Shown: piece by piece, positions 34,711 through 48,000 of the stretch
How positions within the stretch are numbered: the stretch's first letter is position 1
How the letters are laid out: each line of letters begins with the position of its first letter
Origin: Chondrosia reniformis
Lineage: Eukaryota; Porifera; Demospongiae; Chondrillida; Chondrillidae
DNA length: 64,000 nt
Direction of reading: 5' to 3'
Assembly (NCBI GenBank): GCA_947172415.1
Contig: OX359201.1
Location: forward strand, 6,436,501-6,500,500
Translations under genes and position numbers: made by a program
Notes under the pieces: generated by a model
What the model saw: only the letters and a program-made list of their open reading frames with translations
Told to the model about the DNA's origin: nothing
Databases searched by the model: none

Positions 34711-35041
34711 TAATGACATTGAAGAATTCAATATAATTTTCTATCTCTTGTGTGTGTGTGTTCACCACGTTCATTGTATATATAAACAGGCCGTGAAACG
34801 TAAACGTCTCGTCATTCGTGCTGATAGTGCTCCGCGTGTAGAGTCACCAGCCATATAATGTAATATTGATACCGTTCTTCATATAGCATCAGTAGTAGTA
34901 TACGTATATAATGTAATTGTAATATTATACTCATACCGTTCTTCAAATAGTACTCCTTAAGTTAGGGTTCAGTACGGTCGTCAGCTTTCGATGGCTTCGA
35001 AAGATATTAGTCATTCTAATGCAAAAAGAATGAACGTTTTT
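34711..35041. other. Makorin 3' flank
   Basis: Contains a short imperfect duplication around ATACCGTTCTTCA(T/A)ATAG (about 34870 and 34935). No gene recognised. Confidence 0.4.
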
Positions 35042-35237
35042 GAAGGCGCTTTGCCTGAAGGTGCGACATGACTAGGTGTCTTGGACTTGATCGTCTAGGT
35101 CATACGCTGTCTTCTCTTATTAGGCTTCAAAATGGAACGAATCCTTAAACTGTGACGAGGTAGACAGTTTCGTTTTAATTCGGTTAGGAAAGAAAAGCCT
35201 GGAATACGTAGGTGAGCCAGTCAGATTCACTGCAATA

Positions 35238-35318
35238 TAGTCTCGCGTAGCCCAGACCGCTATCTCGCCTCCATATTTATATTATGACGTCACACGGTCG
35301 GCGAGATATGCGAGACTA
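35238..35318. mobile_element. Nested 81-bp MITE with 9-bp target duplication
   Basis: Ends are TAGTCTCGC and GCGAGACTA, flanked on both sides by ACTGCAATA (35229-35237 and 35319-35327). It sits inside the left arm of the long-TIR element, and the matching part of the right arm lacks it. A 9-bp duplication is typical of Mutator-like elements. Confidence 0.75.
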
Positions 35319-35599
35319 ACTGCAATATGGGTTCGCATGTAGTTTTTTGCTTAAAAATTAGACCGCAAATGTATATGTATCCAATATTCCATAAAATTAA
35401 TATACATGAGTCAGACAGCATGCTGCTCACATTCATCATTCATAGGTATACAATTAGCCAGGGGTTAACATAAAGTGTGCTTTAACCAGAAAGTATATGT
35501 GAGGCAGTTAGGGTCCACAGCCACTAACCTTCAGTGTTTAAGCCAAAAACTGCAAGGAGACTGATAGGAGTTGCAAGGTCTCATTTCTTGATTACATTT

Positions 35600-36530
35600 C
35601 ACAACATCACTGGACTTGCTGGTTCTTACGCCAAAAAGTGGATTAACCACCAGGAGGTCTAGGACTTTAGGAGCTACAAGGTGCCATTTCAAGTCACCTC
35701 AAGTGCATTTTCCAATACTACAAGGCTTACCGGTGCTTAAGCCAAAAGTTGGAATAAGCACCAGGAGCACTTTAAGCGCAACAAGGTCCCATTTCAAGTC
35801 ACCTTGAGTGCATTTTCCAAAAGTATTAGACTTGCTGGTGCTTAAGCAAAAAAGTGGTTTAAGCACCAGGAGGCCTATAGGAATTACAAGGTGTCATTTC
35901 AAGTCACCTCGATTGCATTTTTCAACAGTACAAGGCTTGCTGGTGCTTAAGCCAAAAAGTGGTTTAAGCACCAGGAGGCATATAGGAACTGTAAGGTGTC
36001 ATTTCAAGTCACCTCGATTGCATTTTCAACTGTGCAAGTTTTGCTGGGCCAGGTGCTTAAGCACAAAATTGGGTTAAGCACCAGGAGGCATATAGGAACT
36101 ACAGGGTGTCATTTCAAGTCACCTCGTTTGAATTTCCAATAGTATCCGCCTTGCTGGTGCTTAAGCTAAAAAGTGGATGAGGCACCAGAAGGCTTATAGG
36201 AGCTGCAAGGTGTCATTTCAAGTCACCTCTTTTGTATTTTCCAATAGTAGAAGGCTTGCCGGTGCTTAAGCCAAAACGAGGGTTAAGCACCAGGAAGCCT
36301 ATAGGAGCTGCAATGTGTCATTTCAAGTCACTTCAATTGCATTTTCAACAGTGCAAGGCTTGCTTGTGCTTAAGCCAAAAAGTGATTTAAGCACCAGAAG
36401 GCATATAGGAGCCGCAAGGTGTCATTTGAAGTCACCTCTTTCGCATTTTCCAATAGTATCAGGCTTGCTGGTGCTTAAGCCAAAAAGTGGGTTAAGCACC
36501 AGGAGCCCTTTAGGAGCTACAATGTGTCAT
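35600..36530. repeat. About 108-bp satellite, about 8-9 copies
   Basis: Units share TGGTGCTTAAGCCAAAAAGT, TTAAGCACCAGGAGGC, and TGTCATTTCAAGTCACCTC. Copies are clearly diverged, so this array is older than the intronic ones. Within each unit GGTGCTTAAGC and GCTTAAGCACC-like parts form a small inverted repeat. Confidence 0.93.
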
Positions 36531-37079
36531 TTCATTTTCAGTATAGTTTAGATGACATCGTTCTTACAAAGTTTTATGCTGTATAGGCATGCCAGCAGTT
36601 TAGATTCACAATTTATGGAGCACATTTCCTACCACTTTTTCAATGGGCTTAGTATAATTATAATTTTATGAACCTATTGTGCATACCCAAGGATGCAAAC
36701 GTTTGCAGTGGCAAATGTGCATGCATGGCAGCTACCCGGGTACTTATAGACAAGTACCACAGTGAACACATATGGTTATATATATGTCATGCAATGTATG
36801 TAGTCATGCATGCAAACTATATATACGTATACGTATCACATCCAGTCCATATTAATTTCGGATTAAGTTCCTCTGATGATACGCCCGTCCTGAAATGGAG
36901 AACATATAAATTCATGCAGTCATTATATATGTGTACATGTTTCTTTGCATGCATGAGATTACACATGTAGGCACTTCCAAAGTTCTTATTAAGAAAGAGT
37001 TTTCCTAAAAATGCCAAAGCCAGAAAATTAGTAAAGCAACAGAGTGTAGAATTATATGATTTCATCAATAATTGTCATT

Positions 37080-37700
37080 GTCATCAATCAATTTCCTGAA
37101 AGCAAATATTCTGTTTTTGAAAGATGTCATTTACTGTTTGTTCTTGGATCCCTCCCTCCGTAGGTTCGTCCTTAAGCTGTGTTTGTAACTTGTTATAAAT
37201 GTCTTTAGTAAGTTCTATTCTAACGTGACGACCGATTTCTTGTGGCTTCGTTTGATACTGTGCCAGACACTTTAAAATCCCTTCTTGGGTTTTTGGGTTT
37301 TCCTATTTTCCAGAAAAGGTAAGATAGTACCACCATGACTTGATTAAAGAGACAGAGAGATATAGAGAATACTACATATTTCTTACCTTGAAAATACTTC
37401 TCAAATTGTGAATGACATGTGCACCACAATCATAAGCATTAGTTTGTTGTGCATGGTACGCTTGCTAACGTGTAGTTACATATATCCACATCTATGTGGC
37501 TCTTAAAAATTCTACAGATAATTGTATATACGTAGGTACAATTGCCAGTTTCATAATCTTTGCTAAATACTGTTTCATGACATGTTGTTAACTATACCGT
37601 TTAGCACAAGGAACAATATTGTGGCAGACTGTACTCTGACCTGTATGCCTTTGACAGGAATCAACTAAAATTAGTCTATACAATTCAAAAAATACATATT
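37080..37700 (-). pseudogene. Ulp1/SENP-like (C48) cysteine protease remnant
   Basis: Minus-strand exon-like blocks: about 37600-37685 reads RLILVDSCQRHTGQSTVCHN; about 37392-37450 reads QQTNAYDCGAHVIHNLRSIF before a GTAAGA donor; about 37095-37275 reads GILKCLAQYQTKPQEIGRHV and ends QNICFQEID-stop. The DS...NxYDCG pattern is the Asp/Gln/Cys half of a C48 active site. The upstream histidine block was not securely found (possible traces near 37900-38060). Introns and AT-rich gaps separate the blocks. It could be a live but small gene of the element; decay seems more likely. Confidence 0.55.
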
Positions 37701-39010
37701 GCTTGTATATATATATGCATGGCAAGTGGTTATAGATTGTCATATATAAAGCATGATATATATACGTATATAAATAATATGTGCTCACAGTTTTTCTTTT
37801 GCAACTAGAATTAGTAGTAGCCAGTGATTCCTGAAATCATATATATACATAAGCTATATATATGTGTGAATTATAATGACTTTATTGCAGCTATATAACT
37901 TACTTAACACAGATTGGCATAGCCCAGAATGTTGAACTGCTATTCTCAGATGATCTGGAGTGATTACCTAAAGTCAAGTTGTCCATCTTTGGAAGATCAC
38001 CTTTCCTTTGAAAAAAGCTGACTTGCTATCAATCCATTGCCAGCAGCGGTAAGACAAATAGGTAAAGTTGAAATTCCCTCTAACGGCCAAACAGCTGCAG
38101 GCATGTTTAAGTATACACATGTAAAACAATGTATATATATGTAACTTACTGTGAATAGAAATCTATCATTGTTCCATTTATATAGTTCCTGTTATACAGG
38201 CAATAGATATCCGAGGATGATAGCTCTACGTGAGGCTTGGTGTTTTTAGATGGTCAAAAGAGAATCCTATATGTTATATACATATACAATGTCATGTTTG
38301 TATGATTTTATATATATATATATATATGTGTGTACCTGTCTGAAATATATATACATCCTCTCACGTTTCTGTGTTTATAGCTAATCCAATTTTATTGCAG
38401 CAGCTGAATTTATACAAGCATGCATCAAAACCACCCACAGTTCAGGACACTCCCTCATATATATATATAACATGCTTGCACGTTACATTTATGACATATA
38501 CACGTTTTCGATAATCTGATTGGCTAGCTCGTCAGTGAGCTGGAGTGCCAATATTAAGCACTAATTGTACATGTCAATGCATGGGAGCAGCATGCTGTCT
38601 GACTCCATATATTTATGGAATAATGTACATTCACGGTTTTATTTTAAAGCAAAAAATGCGAACTACACTCACTGCAGTTGCAGTTGTATTGCAGTTGTGT
38701 CATTGTTTAGCTTAGACGTTACTGAATCTGACTGGCTCACCTACATATTCCACTCTTTTCTTTCCTAACCGAAATAAAACGAAACTGTCTACCTCGTCAC
38801 AGTTTAAGGATTCGTTCCATTTTGAAGCCTAATAAAGAGAAGAAACAGCGTATGACCTAGACGATCAAGTCCAAGACACCTAGTCAATCGCACCTTCAGG
38901 CAAAGCGCCTTCCATAATTAATTCGCGTTTAGTGCCGTCGGGTTGCAAAGTGACACTGTATGACGTACTAACTTGTACGGTGACGTGTATTTTTGGGATC
39001 AGCAGCCAAA

Positions 39011-42000
39011 ATGGCTGATTCATCGTGGGTAACCTTGGCTTGGTTGCTCAAGAGAAGTGACCGCGTGGCTGATATTTGCGATCACATTGCCGATTGGTAC
39101 GAATAGAGATACGTTGTGGACCAACTCTGTATAGTTATCCATATATCCTAATATTACTAGGCCGGAAGGGAAGTGTGAGGACGAGCTGTCTGCTGTAGAT
39201 GGAGCACTTCTAATATTGTCGGCCAACTACATCTTACAAGAGTATTCAGATGGTAACGAAGATATCCTAACTTGTAGAATATTACAATATGTCCATTTCC
39301 TTTTCTTAGAACTGGTTGCTAACGAGACTTCACAAAAGGCAATCAGAAACATATTAAAGTGTCTACTCCGGAACACTCAAAAGAATAACAGATGTGTCCT
39401 CTTCAAGGTTCTGGATGTGAAGAAGCAGGGATTTCTCTCACCAGAGGATAAGGAGCTCTGTTACCAGCTGTTAGAGGAGGCTTACAAGACTGAGGATCAA
39501 GAAGGAGAATCTACCGCTGACAAGGAGAGTGGTGAACAAACATTGAAACCTGCTGGAGAGAGTAAAGAGGAATTTGGAGCAAAAAAGCTTTTGGCCAAGT
39601 TAACAGCAGAAAAAGTTGAGAGAGATCCCAAAACCCATTTTCAAGATAGTGAAACTGGAACCAGTTTTCTTAAAGAGAAATTTTGGACGAATGAAGGACT
39701 AGGTAAGAAAATTATTACAGCCTGTGTGGAATCATCAGGGTTTGACCCTATAAGGAAGAAGGGAACTGAAGCTCTCTCAAGTGCATTAATTTCTGTAAAA
39801 TCTTGGAGATCACCAAATATGGCAGCAATACACGCCACGTAAGGAGTGCCTTATCACTGAGTAAGACCCTATTAATTTGTACTGGACTTTGCTTCCTCTG
39901 TATCTGTAGGTTGTTGGCGCTACTGCAAAGTGTGGAGAGCGCCTCCATTCTCTTCTACCACCAGCACATTTGGAACCCGGCTAGTGTAGAGTCCATGCAG
40001 CTCCTTCAAGAGCTAATCTTGCTCTGTACGGATGCCGCTAGTGCTTGTTCCTATACCCTGGGGTACATCAGCAGGTTTAGGGAAAGTGTAAGCAGTGATC
40101 CGTGCACTCCTTCGGATCTAACGGTGAAGCTGAGGCCAAAGACATTCAGTGAACTCCTAAGCTGTCTCAACTGCTACAGCAAGCAGAAGTCCTCTTCGCC
40201 CCTCTCCATTGGACACACCATATTAGGAGCATCGGTGAGTCTACTCTCCTTAGTTATCTAGAATGCTTGTGTGATGGATCTGTCATGTCTCCTTGATGGA
40301 TCTGTCATGTCTCCTTGATGGATCTATCACGTCTCCTTGATGGATCTATCATGTCTCCTTGATGGATCTATCACATTTCTTTAATGTGTGTAGTTGAAGA
40401 CGTGTAATTATCAGCCTGGTGAAGCTGAAATAGTGATCCAAAAGACCCTTCCAAAACAGGTAAGTGCTCTCTTGCATACATTCCATCAAAGGTATCAGCG
40501 GTCAAAATGTATCTTTATCGTGCAATAGGTAGTGGACAATATTCCCGTATTGATCCTATCCCGTCTCTTGGAGGGGCTGTACCCAGCACTCTGCCGGAGA
40601 CGGCAACAGAGCGAACTACCAAAGTAAGGACATACTAGTTCCCATAAGTAAGGGATATCCCCTTACTTCCCACCTTTTTCTTCAGATATGTGAGATTTAA
40701 TCCTCACATGACCGAGCTGTTGAACTGTGGCCTGGAGATACTTGGAACTATTCTGGAAGAGGCAGCGAAGGAGGGAGAAGAGGGTAGAGATGTAGACATT
40801 GAGAGTGTGAATATGCAAAACTTTAACTTGTTAAAGGTCTACTCAAAGAGCGCCCGTCTGTACTTAATAAACAGCTGCTGTCCCTTGCTTGATGTTCTCC
40901 TTGGCATTGTAGAAACTTCATATAGAAAGGTACTAGCATGCAGCGAGTTTGGATATTAAACATAGATATTTACATTTTATGATGTTTTTGTTGTGAATTT
41001 GAATGTGTTTATTTCCATTAGTCCCTCACAATGGCCTCCGAGACGCCACTGGGCACTGCAGCTGCTACTGCAAAGACTGAGGCGGCAGAGAACAAGGATG
41101 TTCCACCTTCAAAGAAGAGCAAAATTCCATCAAAAAAGTCTGTCAATACAGTCATTCAGCACATCCTGGAAGCAGCGGTTGCCGAGAAGGTGGCATCTGA
41201 GAAACAGGAAGGTGATAAAGGTGAAGGCCAAGTGCCTGAGCAAAGAGAGGAACAAGATCGAGAACTCCTGAGGTCAGCTTCTTCTTCCTCCAGACAATCC
41301 TCAGAGGAAGGGGAAGGTGTTTATGTGTTATTTCATGAAGAAGTTGAGGAGCAGAGAGAAATGGATATGGAAGGAGGTAGGTACACACATATGTACTGGA
41401 CACGGCCATATTATCACATACATATATTTGCATGCATAGTCTGTATGTAATGCTTAATTCAGTCATGAAAATGAGATATTTTAAGTGGAAATTGAAATTT
41501 GTTATGATAAATTTGGTTAGAATCTCTTTCTGTCTTAATATGTGTCCTTCTTTACACTGCTAGTTAATGCAGATATCACTTTTTTGTCTGCAGCCTTGCA
41601 TAATCCCATCTACCATCCTCTTGCCCCACCCCTGGGCACTTTTACAAGCCCTCCACCGACTGCTCCACCCCTCCCCCCTCACCCTCTCCCTCCCCTCCCA
41701 CCCAAGAAGAAGAACCAGGCAGATCGTCCCCTGCCTGCCTTACCAGACGAGGTGTCTAAACCCAAAGGGACTGCTTCCTCTGACATACCCCTACCACTGA
41801 GGAGAGGCCCTGTAAGTCACATGACTGTCACATGATCCTACTCACCTCTGATTTATGAAAATACTTTCTGTATGCCAGTTTCTAAATCTAGCAGACACCA
41901 CCTTGGTTTGTTTGTTTGAGAAAATTATCAACATAGAACATCCCGTATTTCAGAAATTTGTGAAGTAAGCTACAAGATGTGTACAATCATAAGAATCGGC

Positions 42001-45000
42001 TGCATGTACTCACACTCACAAGATGTGGCTGCATGTACTCACACTCACACTCTGCAGCTGTTGTCTGCAGTACCCTGTATACTGTATAAGAGGTCAAAGT
42101 TCATTTTCTTGTATATGGGGATATTACTCTGTTATCTGGCAATTGTTCACTGTTTCGCAGGTGTAACTTGAAAGTGGAGAATATCAAATGTCTTGGCAGA
42201 ATTTTGCACTGTGTGGACTCGGACAGAAGCAAATTTGTGCAAAATATATCCGACTACCAGTCCATCAGGGGACATTTAGTGGAACTAGTAAATGAGCTGG
42301 TCTTGTCCGGAGTCTTTGCCAATGAACTATTTCAGGTTTGAATTGTCTTGATTGACTATACATTGACCAATCAGATTGATATAAGCATGCTGACCAATGA
42401 GATTGACTGTAAGTCTGACTCTCATTCACAGGAGAGTCTCTTGCAAGAAATGGGCCTGGCAGGGGGGGCGTGGCCTCTGAACATTGGGTTCTGCACCCTC
42501 TCCACACTGGCCAGACTAGTGGTCTGGAGGCTGGGGCAGCCCAGACAGGGAAACGACAGCCTTTGTCTGGATATTTGGAATAGGTGAGAGTCTAACTACT
42601 AAGAAGCAGTATTGCAAAATAAGCTGACCCTATTGTGAAATAGGCTGCCAGTATTGTGAAATAGGCTACCCGACAGAATGCGGTACATACAGTATGTTGA
42701 TTTATTGTTAGCGCTGGTGCTAGTTGCAATATTGTGTTTCTAGGTTCTTTGATACTCTTCAAGCTAATGCAATCAGAGGCGGGAAGACGTCTCCTTCAGA
42801 AGACATCAGTGTGTCCCATTTCCAGCTCATAATCTTTCTCTTCCATCACCTGACAGAGGACACCAAATACATGTTTTTGGAAAAATGCATAGGAGCTGTC
42901 ATCAAGGTTGCCTCGGAGAGGTGGTCGGGTGTCAAAAGCAGTCCTTTGGGAGTGGCCCGGTTGCTAATGGTGATGGACTACTTTGTGTTTGAGTTTTCGG
43001 GAGAGGAAACTCAGCATTTTGAACAACTCACTGAACAAGTGAGAAGCACAAAGTGTATAATTATTGAGATTTTAAGAATAGCACTTAATTCCAATACTTG
43101 TTGTCTGCCAATCATTGTTCATCCTTTTAGATTCAGCATAACCTCTTCTCTTCGACAAGTCTCCAGCAGTGGCAATCTGATGTTACCAAGCGTTACCAAG
43201 GAACCATTGAGATTGACTACAATCGTGTACTTTTGAAGTTCTCACAGCAGGGATCTGTTGACAGTGAGTACATCATAAATAAGTAGACTCTACGACCTCC
43301 ATTTTGAAGGGACTCCAATTTAACAACAAACTAGCTTTTAGAAAGTTTTTCGTGAAATGTCTTCTCCCCTCTTTTCAAGACATGAGACCACGTTTCTATG
43401 GCTTACGTCCTGTGAAGATGCTTACTCTGGGGGAGGAGCCCATGGAGGAGGGGGAGGAGCCAGTGGACCCAGAGGTGTGTCACTCCAGGCTGCTCAAGTA
43501 CAAGGGACCCAATGGAGAGGACTACGGAACATTCTATCAAAGCCTTGTGTACTTGTTTGGGTCCATACTGGAAGCACGTGGAACAGCCGAGGATTCAATA
43601 GCATCAAAAGTACTTGTGAGTTGATGGAATGGCATTATTCAAGACCTTTCCTGTCCACCTGCCCACCCGCCTGCCTGGCCACCCGCCTCACTCATAATCA
43701 CAGGAATGCCTTCTGTTTATCCAATAGGATGTTACTGCTGGTCGCCAGTGCACAGATCTTTGTCAATACCTTCTCACTGCTCTACCACCAAGTGAATCAT
43801 TTCTGAAAAAGTTTTTCACAGATGAAGGATTTAATATTCAAGTAATTAGTAAACTAATACACGTAAATGGAGGCCATTTTTGCACCTGTCTCCATGGTAA
43901 CCACAAGACTCTTCTTGTTTCTCCTACTGCATTCAGACCTCAGAAGGTGCTGCATCCTTAGTGGTCTTTGTAAGGTTTCTATCCCTCCTGAGGTTCCAGA
44001 CAATGGACACCAGTGATGTCATTGAGGCGCTGGAGAACAGCGGCATGAAGGAGGAAGAGGCAGAGGATCTTGTAGATAAAATAGTTTTCCTGAATGCTCC
44101 AAATGAGTTCTTCATCCCTCAGGCACTGCAGTATCTGGCTAAAGTAAGCAAATTAGCAATTGTATTTGAATGACTTTAAATTGTATTCCTTGCACAGTGT
44201 TTTAAATTGTATTCCTTACACAGTGTTTTAAATTGTATTCCTTACACAGTGTTTTAAATTATATTCCTTGCACAGTGTTTTAAATTGTATTCCTTACACA
44301 GTGTTTTAAATTGTATTCCTTGTACAGTGTTTTAAATTATATTCCTTACACAGTGTTTTAAATTGTATTCCTTGTACAATGTTTTAAATTGTATTCCTTA
44401 CACAGTGTTTTAAATTGTATTCCTTGTACAGTGTTTTAAATTGTATTCCTTACACAGTGTTTTAAATTGTATTCCTTGTACAGTGTTTTAAATTGTATTC
44501 CTTGTACAGTGTTTTAAATTATATTCCTTGTACAGTGTTTTAAATTATATTCCTTGTACAGTGTTTTAAATTATATTCCTTGCTTTCTTGTTGCCTGACG
44601 CTCTGTTTATCATTTGTTGCCTGACGCTCTGTTTATCATTTGTTGCCTGACGCTCTGTTTATCATTTGTTGCCTGACGCTCTGTTTATCATTTGTTTCCC
44701 TTAAAGGCAGCCAAGCTCCCTGAAGACTCAATCCCTTCCGAGATGACCATTATCCTTTTGGATCTCCTGGCCACTCTGGTGGACCAGGAGGTATCTCCTG
44801 TGGTCAGCACACCCAAGGAGTCCAGTTTAAAGAGAAAGAAAGGAAAGAGGAGGAGGAAAGGGGACAGCAAGGGGGATATCCCCAAAGGTGTCAAGTTTGA
44901 GGATGAAGGGACTGACACAGTAGAATCCAAAGGTAACAGTTCACATGAGATGCTGTCTGTACGTATTTAGTTAATATGTAGATGGATGGAATATATACAA

Positions 45001-48000
45001 ATGTTTTCTAATCACTTCTTCTACATTTATAGTTGGAAAATGTAGATTAGTGGAGACAATTGCTTTCACCTGGCCTTCTTACTTGACCACTCCCACTCAA
45101 CCACTCCCACTCGCCACTCCCACTCGACCACTCCCACTCGACCACTCCCACTTGACCACACCCACTTGGCCACTCCCACTCAACCACTCCCACTCCCATT
45201 TGACCACTCCATATTAGGATTCAATACAATAACCTCTTGTTTCACTTTTTGTTTAGTTGTGGTCAAGAGACCAATCAGACGCAGGCCTACACCAGCTGAC
45301 ACTACAGAGAGAATTCCTGACTTTTTCAATGAGGCACTGCCCATCATTTCAAAGCTGCTAGTGAAAATCATGAAAGTGATCAATGTCTTCATTATTGACG
45401 GAGAAACTGAATCAGAAGGAGGCAGCGATGTAAGTGAACCAGCTCATGAGAAGAACGCCTACGACCTCATGCTACAGGTTGGGTCTGTACCTAAAGGAAA
45501 AAGAAGCCTTTTCGTAGACTGTCTTCCCTCTAAAATGAAAGAGAGACTAACAATCTGGACTGATGCTCTGGAAGTGGCAAAGGGAAATGGCGAAGACAGC
45601 AAATTTGTTGAAACTAGCACATTGCTAAACTATGTCTTGATCAAGCACCTGGTGGCGTATTCAGGCTACAGGCCCTACAGCTGTATCCGCAGTCTGAAGA
45701 CTGTAGTGGCCACTCTCTCCCGGCTCCTCCATGAGCTCTCCTCCATCTGTGATAGTGAACTGGTGGACAGTGTTGTTGAAGATCTAATTCCAGTTTCTTG
45801 CAGGAAGACGGCAGAGAAGCTTGCCTTGTTGGACCCAATTGCAAAGTGTTCTGAAGGTAGTCATATTAACATTAAAATCAGCTCAGTCAAAGTGATGATG
45901 GTGGCAGCGTTGGAGCTGGTGCATCACCCTGCCGCTCCCTCCCTTAACTGTGTTGTCAGGGACGCCATTGAAATGATGAAAACAATATTGGAGGATCAGA
46001 GCTTGTGGCCAGCATTGACCCTGATGGATTCCACTGACTGCCCAACTGGTTAGCTAACAGCATTGTTTATGGAATACCTTTTCCTTTTTTGTCTGTCCCT
46101 TCCTCCCCTTTAACCTTCTTCCGTCCCCTCCCCTCCCCTCCCCTCCCCTTTAACCTTCTTCCATCCCCTCCCCTCCCCTCCCCTCCCCTTTAACCTTCTT
46201 CTGTCCCCTCCCCTCCCCTCCTTCCCCTTTAACCTTCTTCTGTCCCCTCCCCTCCCCTCCTTCCCCTTCAACCTTCTTCTGTCCCCTCCCCTCCCCTCCT
46301 TCCCCTACAACCTTCTTCTGTCCCCTCCCCTCCCCTCCTTCCCCTACAACCTTCTTCTGTCCCCTCCCCTCCCCTCCTTCCCCTACAACCTTCTTCTGTC
46401 CCCTCCCCTCCCCTCCTTCCCCTACAACCTTCTTCTGTCCCCTCCCCTCCCCTCCTTCCCCTACAACCTTCTTCTGTCCCCTCCCCTCCCCTCCCCCTAC
46501 ATCCTTCTTCCCCCCCCTCCCTCCCCTTGTTTATCCTCCCTCTTCCTCCTCCTCAGATGTTGTCTCTCTAGTGTTGAGGACAGCTGCTGATGGCATGCCA
46601 CTGATGGTGATAGACAGTGGTCTTGAACTCCTGCTGACTGTCATTCAGTTGCAGGAGAAGGTGGTGGACCCTCAGGCTGTACTGCTCTCCCAGAGTGTGT
46701 CAAACTTTGCCGTCAAGCCAGCAGAACTGGTGAGGAAATGGTTGAGAAGCATAATTCTGACTCCCAATGAAGAAGCAATTTACACCATGGGAATAGAACT
46801 TGTGCAGCGTGTCGCCACGGCACTTGTTCAAGAAGAATGGTACGTTCACCAATCCATCCTTCCACCATCCATCCTTCCACCATCCATCCTTCACCGACCC
46901 ACTGTGTGAATTAGAAAGTTAGCTCTAATTGAGCCGCCATCTTTAATGTGCTCTTTGCTTCACCTCTTGCTGTAGTCTGGTGGATGTAGATGCTGTTAAG
47001 TGTCTGCTGACCCAGCTCATTCCACTTGGACCAGAGGCGCTGGACCACATTCAAAAACACCCTGACGATTCCAACATGTTCAAGAGCTTCTGGTCCATCT
47101 GTTCCACCCTCGCCTCCTCTGAATCAGTTAATGAACATCTCACTCTCCTCAAAGCAGCTGCAGAGTGGCTACCAAAGTGGTCAGTATGCCACATTCCCTA
47201 TGTACCACATTCCCTATGTACCACATTCCCTATGTGATGATGTTATTCTTGTAAATGCAGTGTTGAGGTTATGGCAAGCTCAGGAAGTGATGCAGAGCAT
47301 ACAAAAGGTCCAGTTCTGGCTCTTCTTGAGTACTTGTTGCAGTTAGCCTCAGCTCTTCATTATGGTTTGGATCAGTAAGCATCTCTCAGCTGCCTGTATT
47401 GCACAACTGATTCCAAGTTTATCTGTCTTCCCCTATTTAGAGAAGGATATGTTGCGCAACATGATCTTGTGACTGACAAAGCAATTACTTTACAAGACTC
47501 TCCAGAGATTGGAGAAGAAGGATTTGGAGGAGAAGAAGAAGATGGCGCATCTGATGATGAGGGACTGAATGAGAAACTTTGTACATTTGCAGTTACACAG
47601 AAATCTTTCATGACACAATATTGGTATGCTTTGATGTACTCATTGGAATGCTTTGATGTACTCATTGGAATGCTTTGATGTACTCATTGGAATGCTTTGA
47701 TGTAGGTATCATTGCTACACTTGTGGCTTGGCTGAAAACACTGGTGTCTGTTCAATTTGTGCCAAAGTATGCCACAAAGACCATGAACTGGCATTCTCCA
47801 AATATGGTGCCTTCTTCTGCGACTGTGGAGCAAAAGGAGATGGATATTGTAAAGTAAGAAGCTACTACTAGTCATTTTTATTAGAATTTGAACTGCATAC
47901 TTGTAGAATTCAAATGTTTGTCTTTGTTTTTGCCTCTGTCCAAGTAATTAAAGTTTTACATAGATAGCCCTCGTGCCCTCCATTTTGTAAATGTGTAATT

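Larger units (their letters stand above)
35042..38912. mobile_element. Long-TIR DNA element with Ulp1-protease remnant
   Basis: The left arm (35042 to about 35460) and right arm (about 38560 to 38912) are diverged inverted copies. Outer ends share GAAGGCGCTTTGCCTGAAGG; further in come TAGGTGTCTTGGACTTGATC, GAGGTAGACAGTTTCG, TAGGTGAGCCAGTCAGATTC and GAGTCAGACAGCATGCTGCT. The interior holds a 108-bp satellite (35600-36530) and minus-strand C48/Ulp1-like coding remnants (37090-37700). No transposase core was recognised and no clear target duplication is seen at the ends. Long TIRs plus Ulp1 occur in some Mutator-like and other eukaryotic DNA transposons, so that is the likely class. The element separates makorin from UBR4 and ends 98 bases before the UBR4 start. 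Confidence 0.75.
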
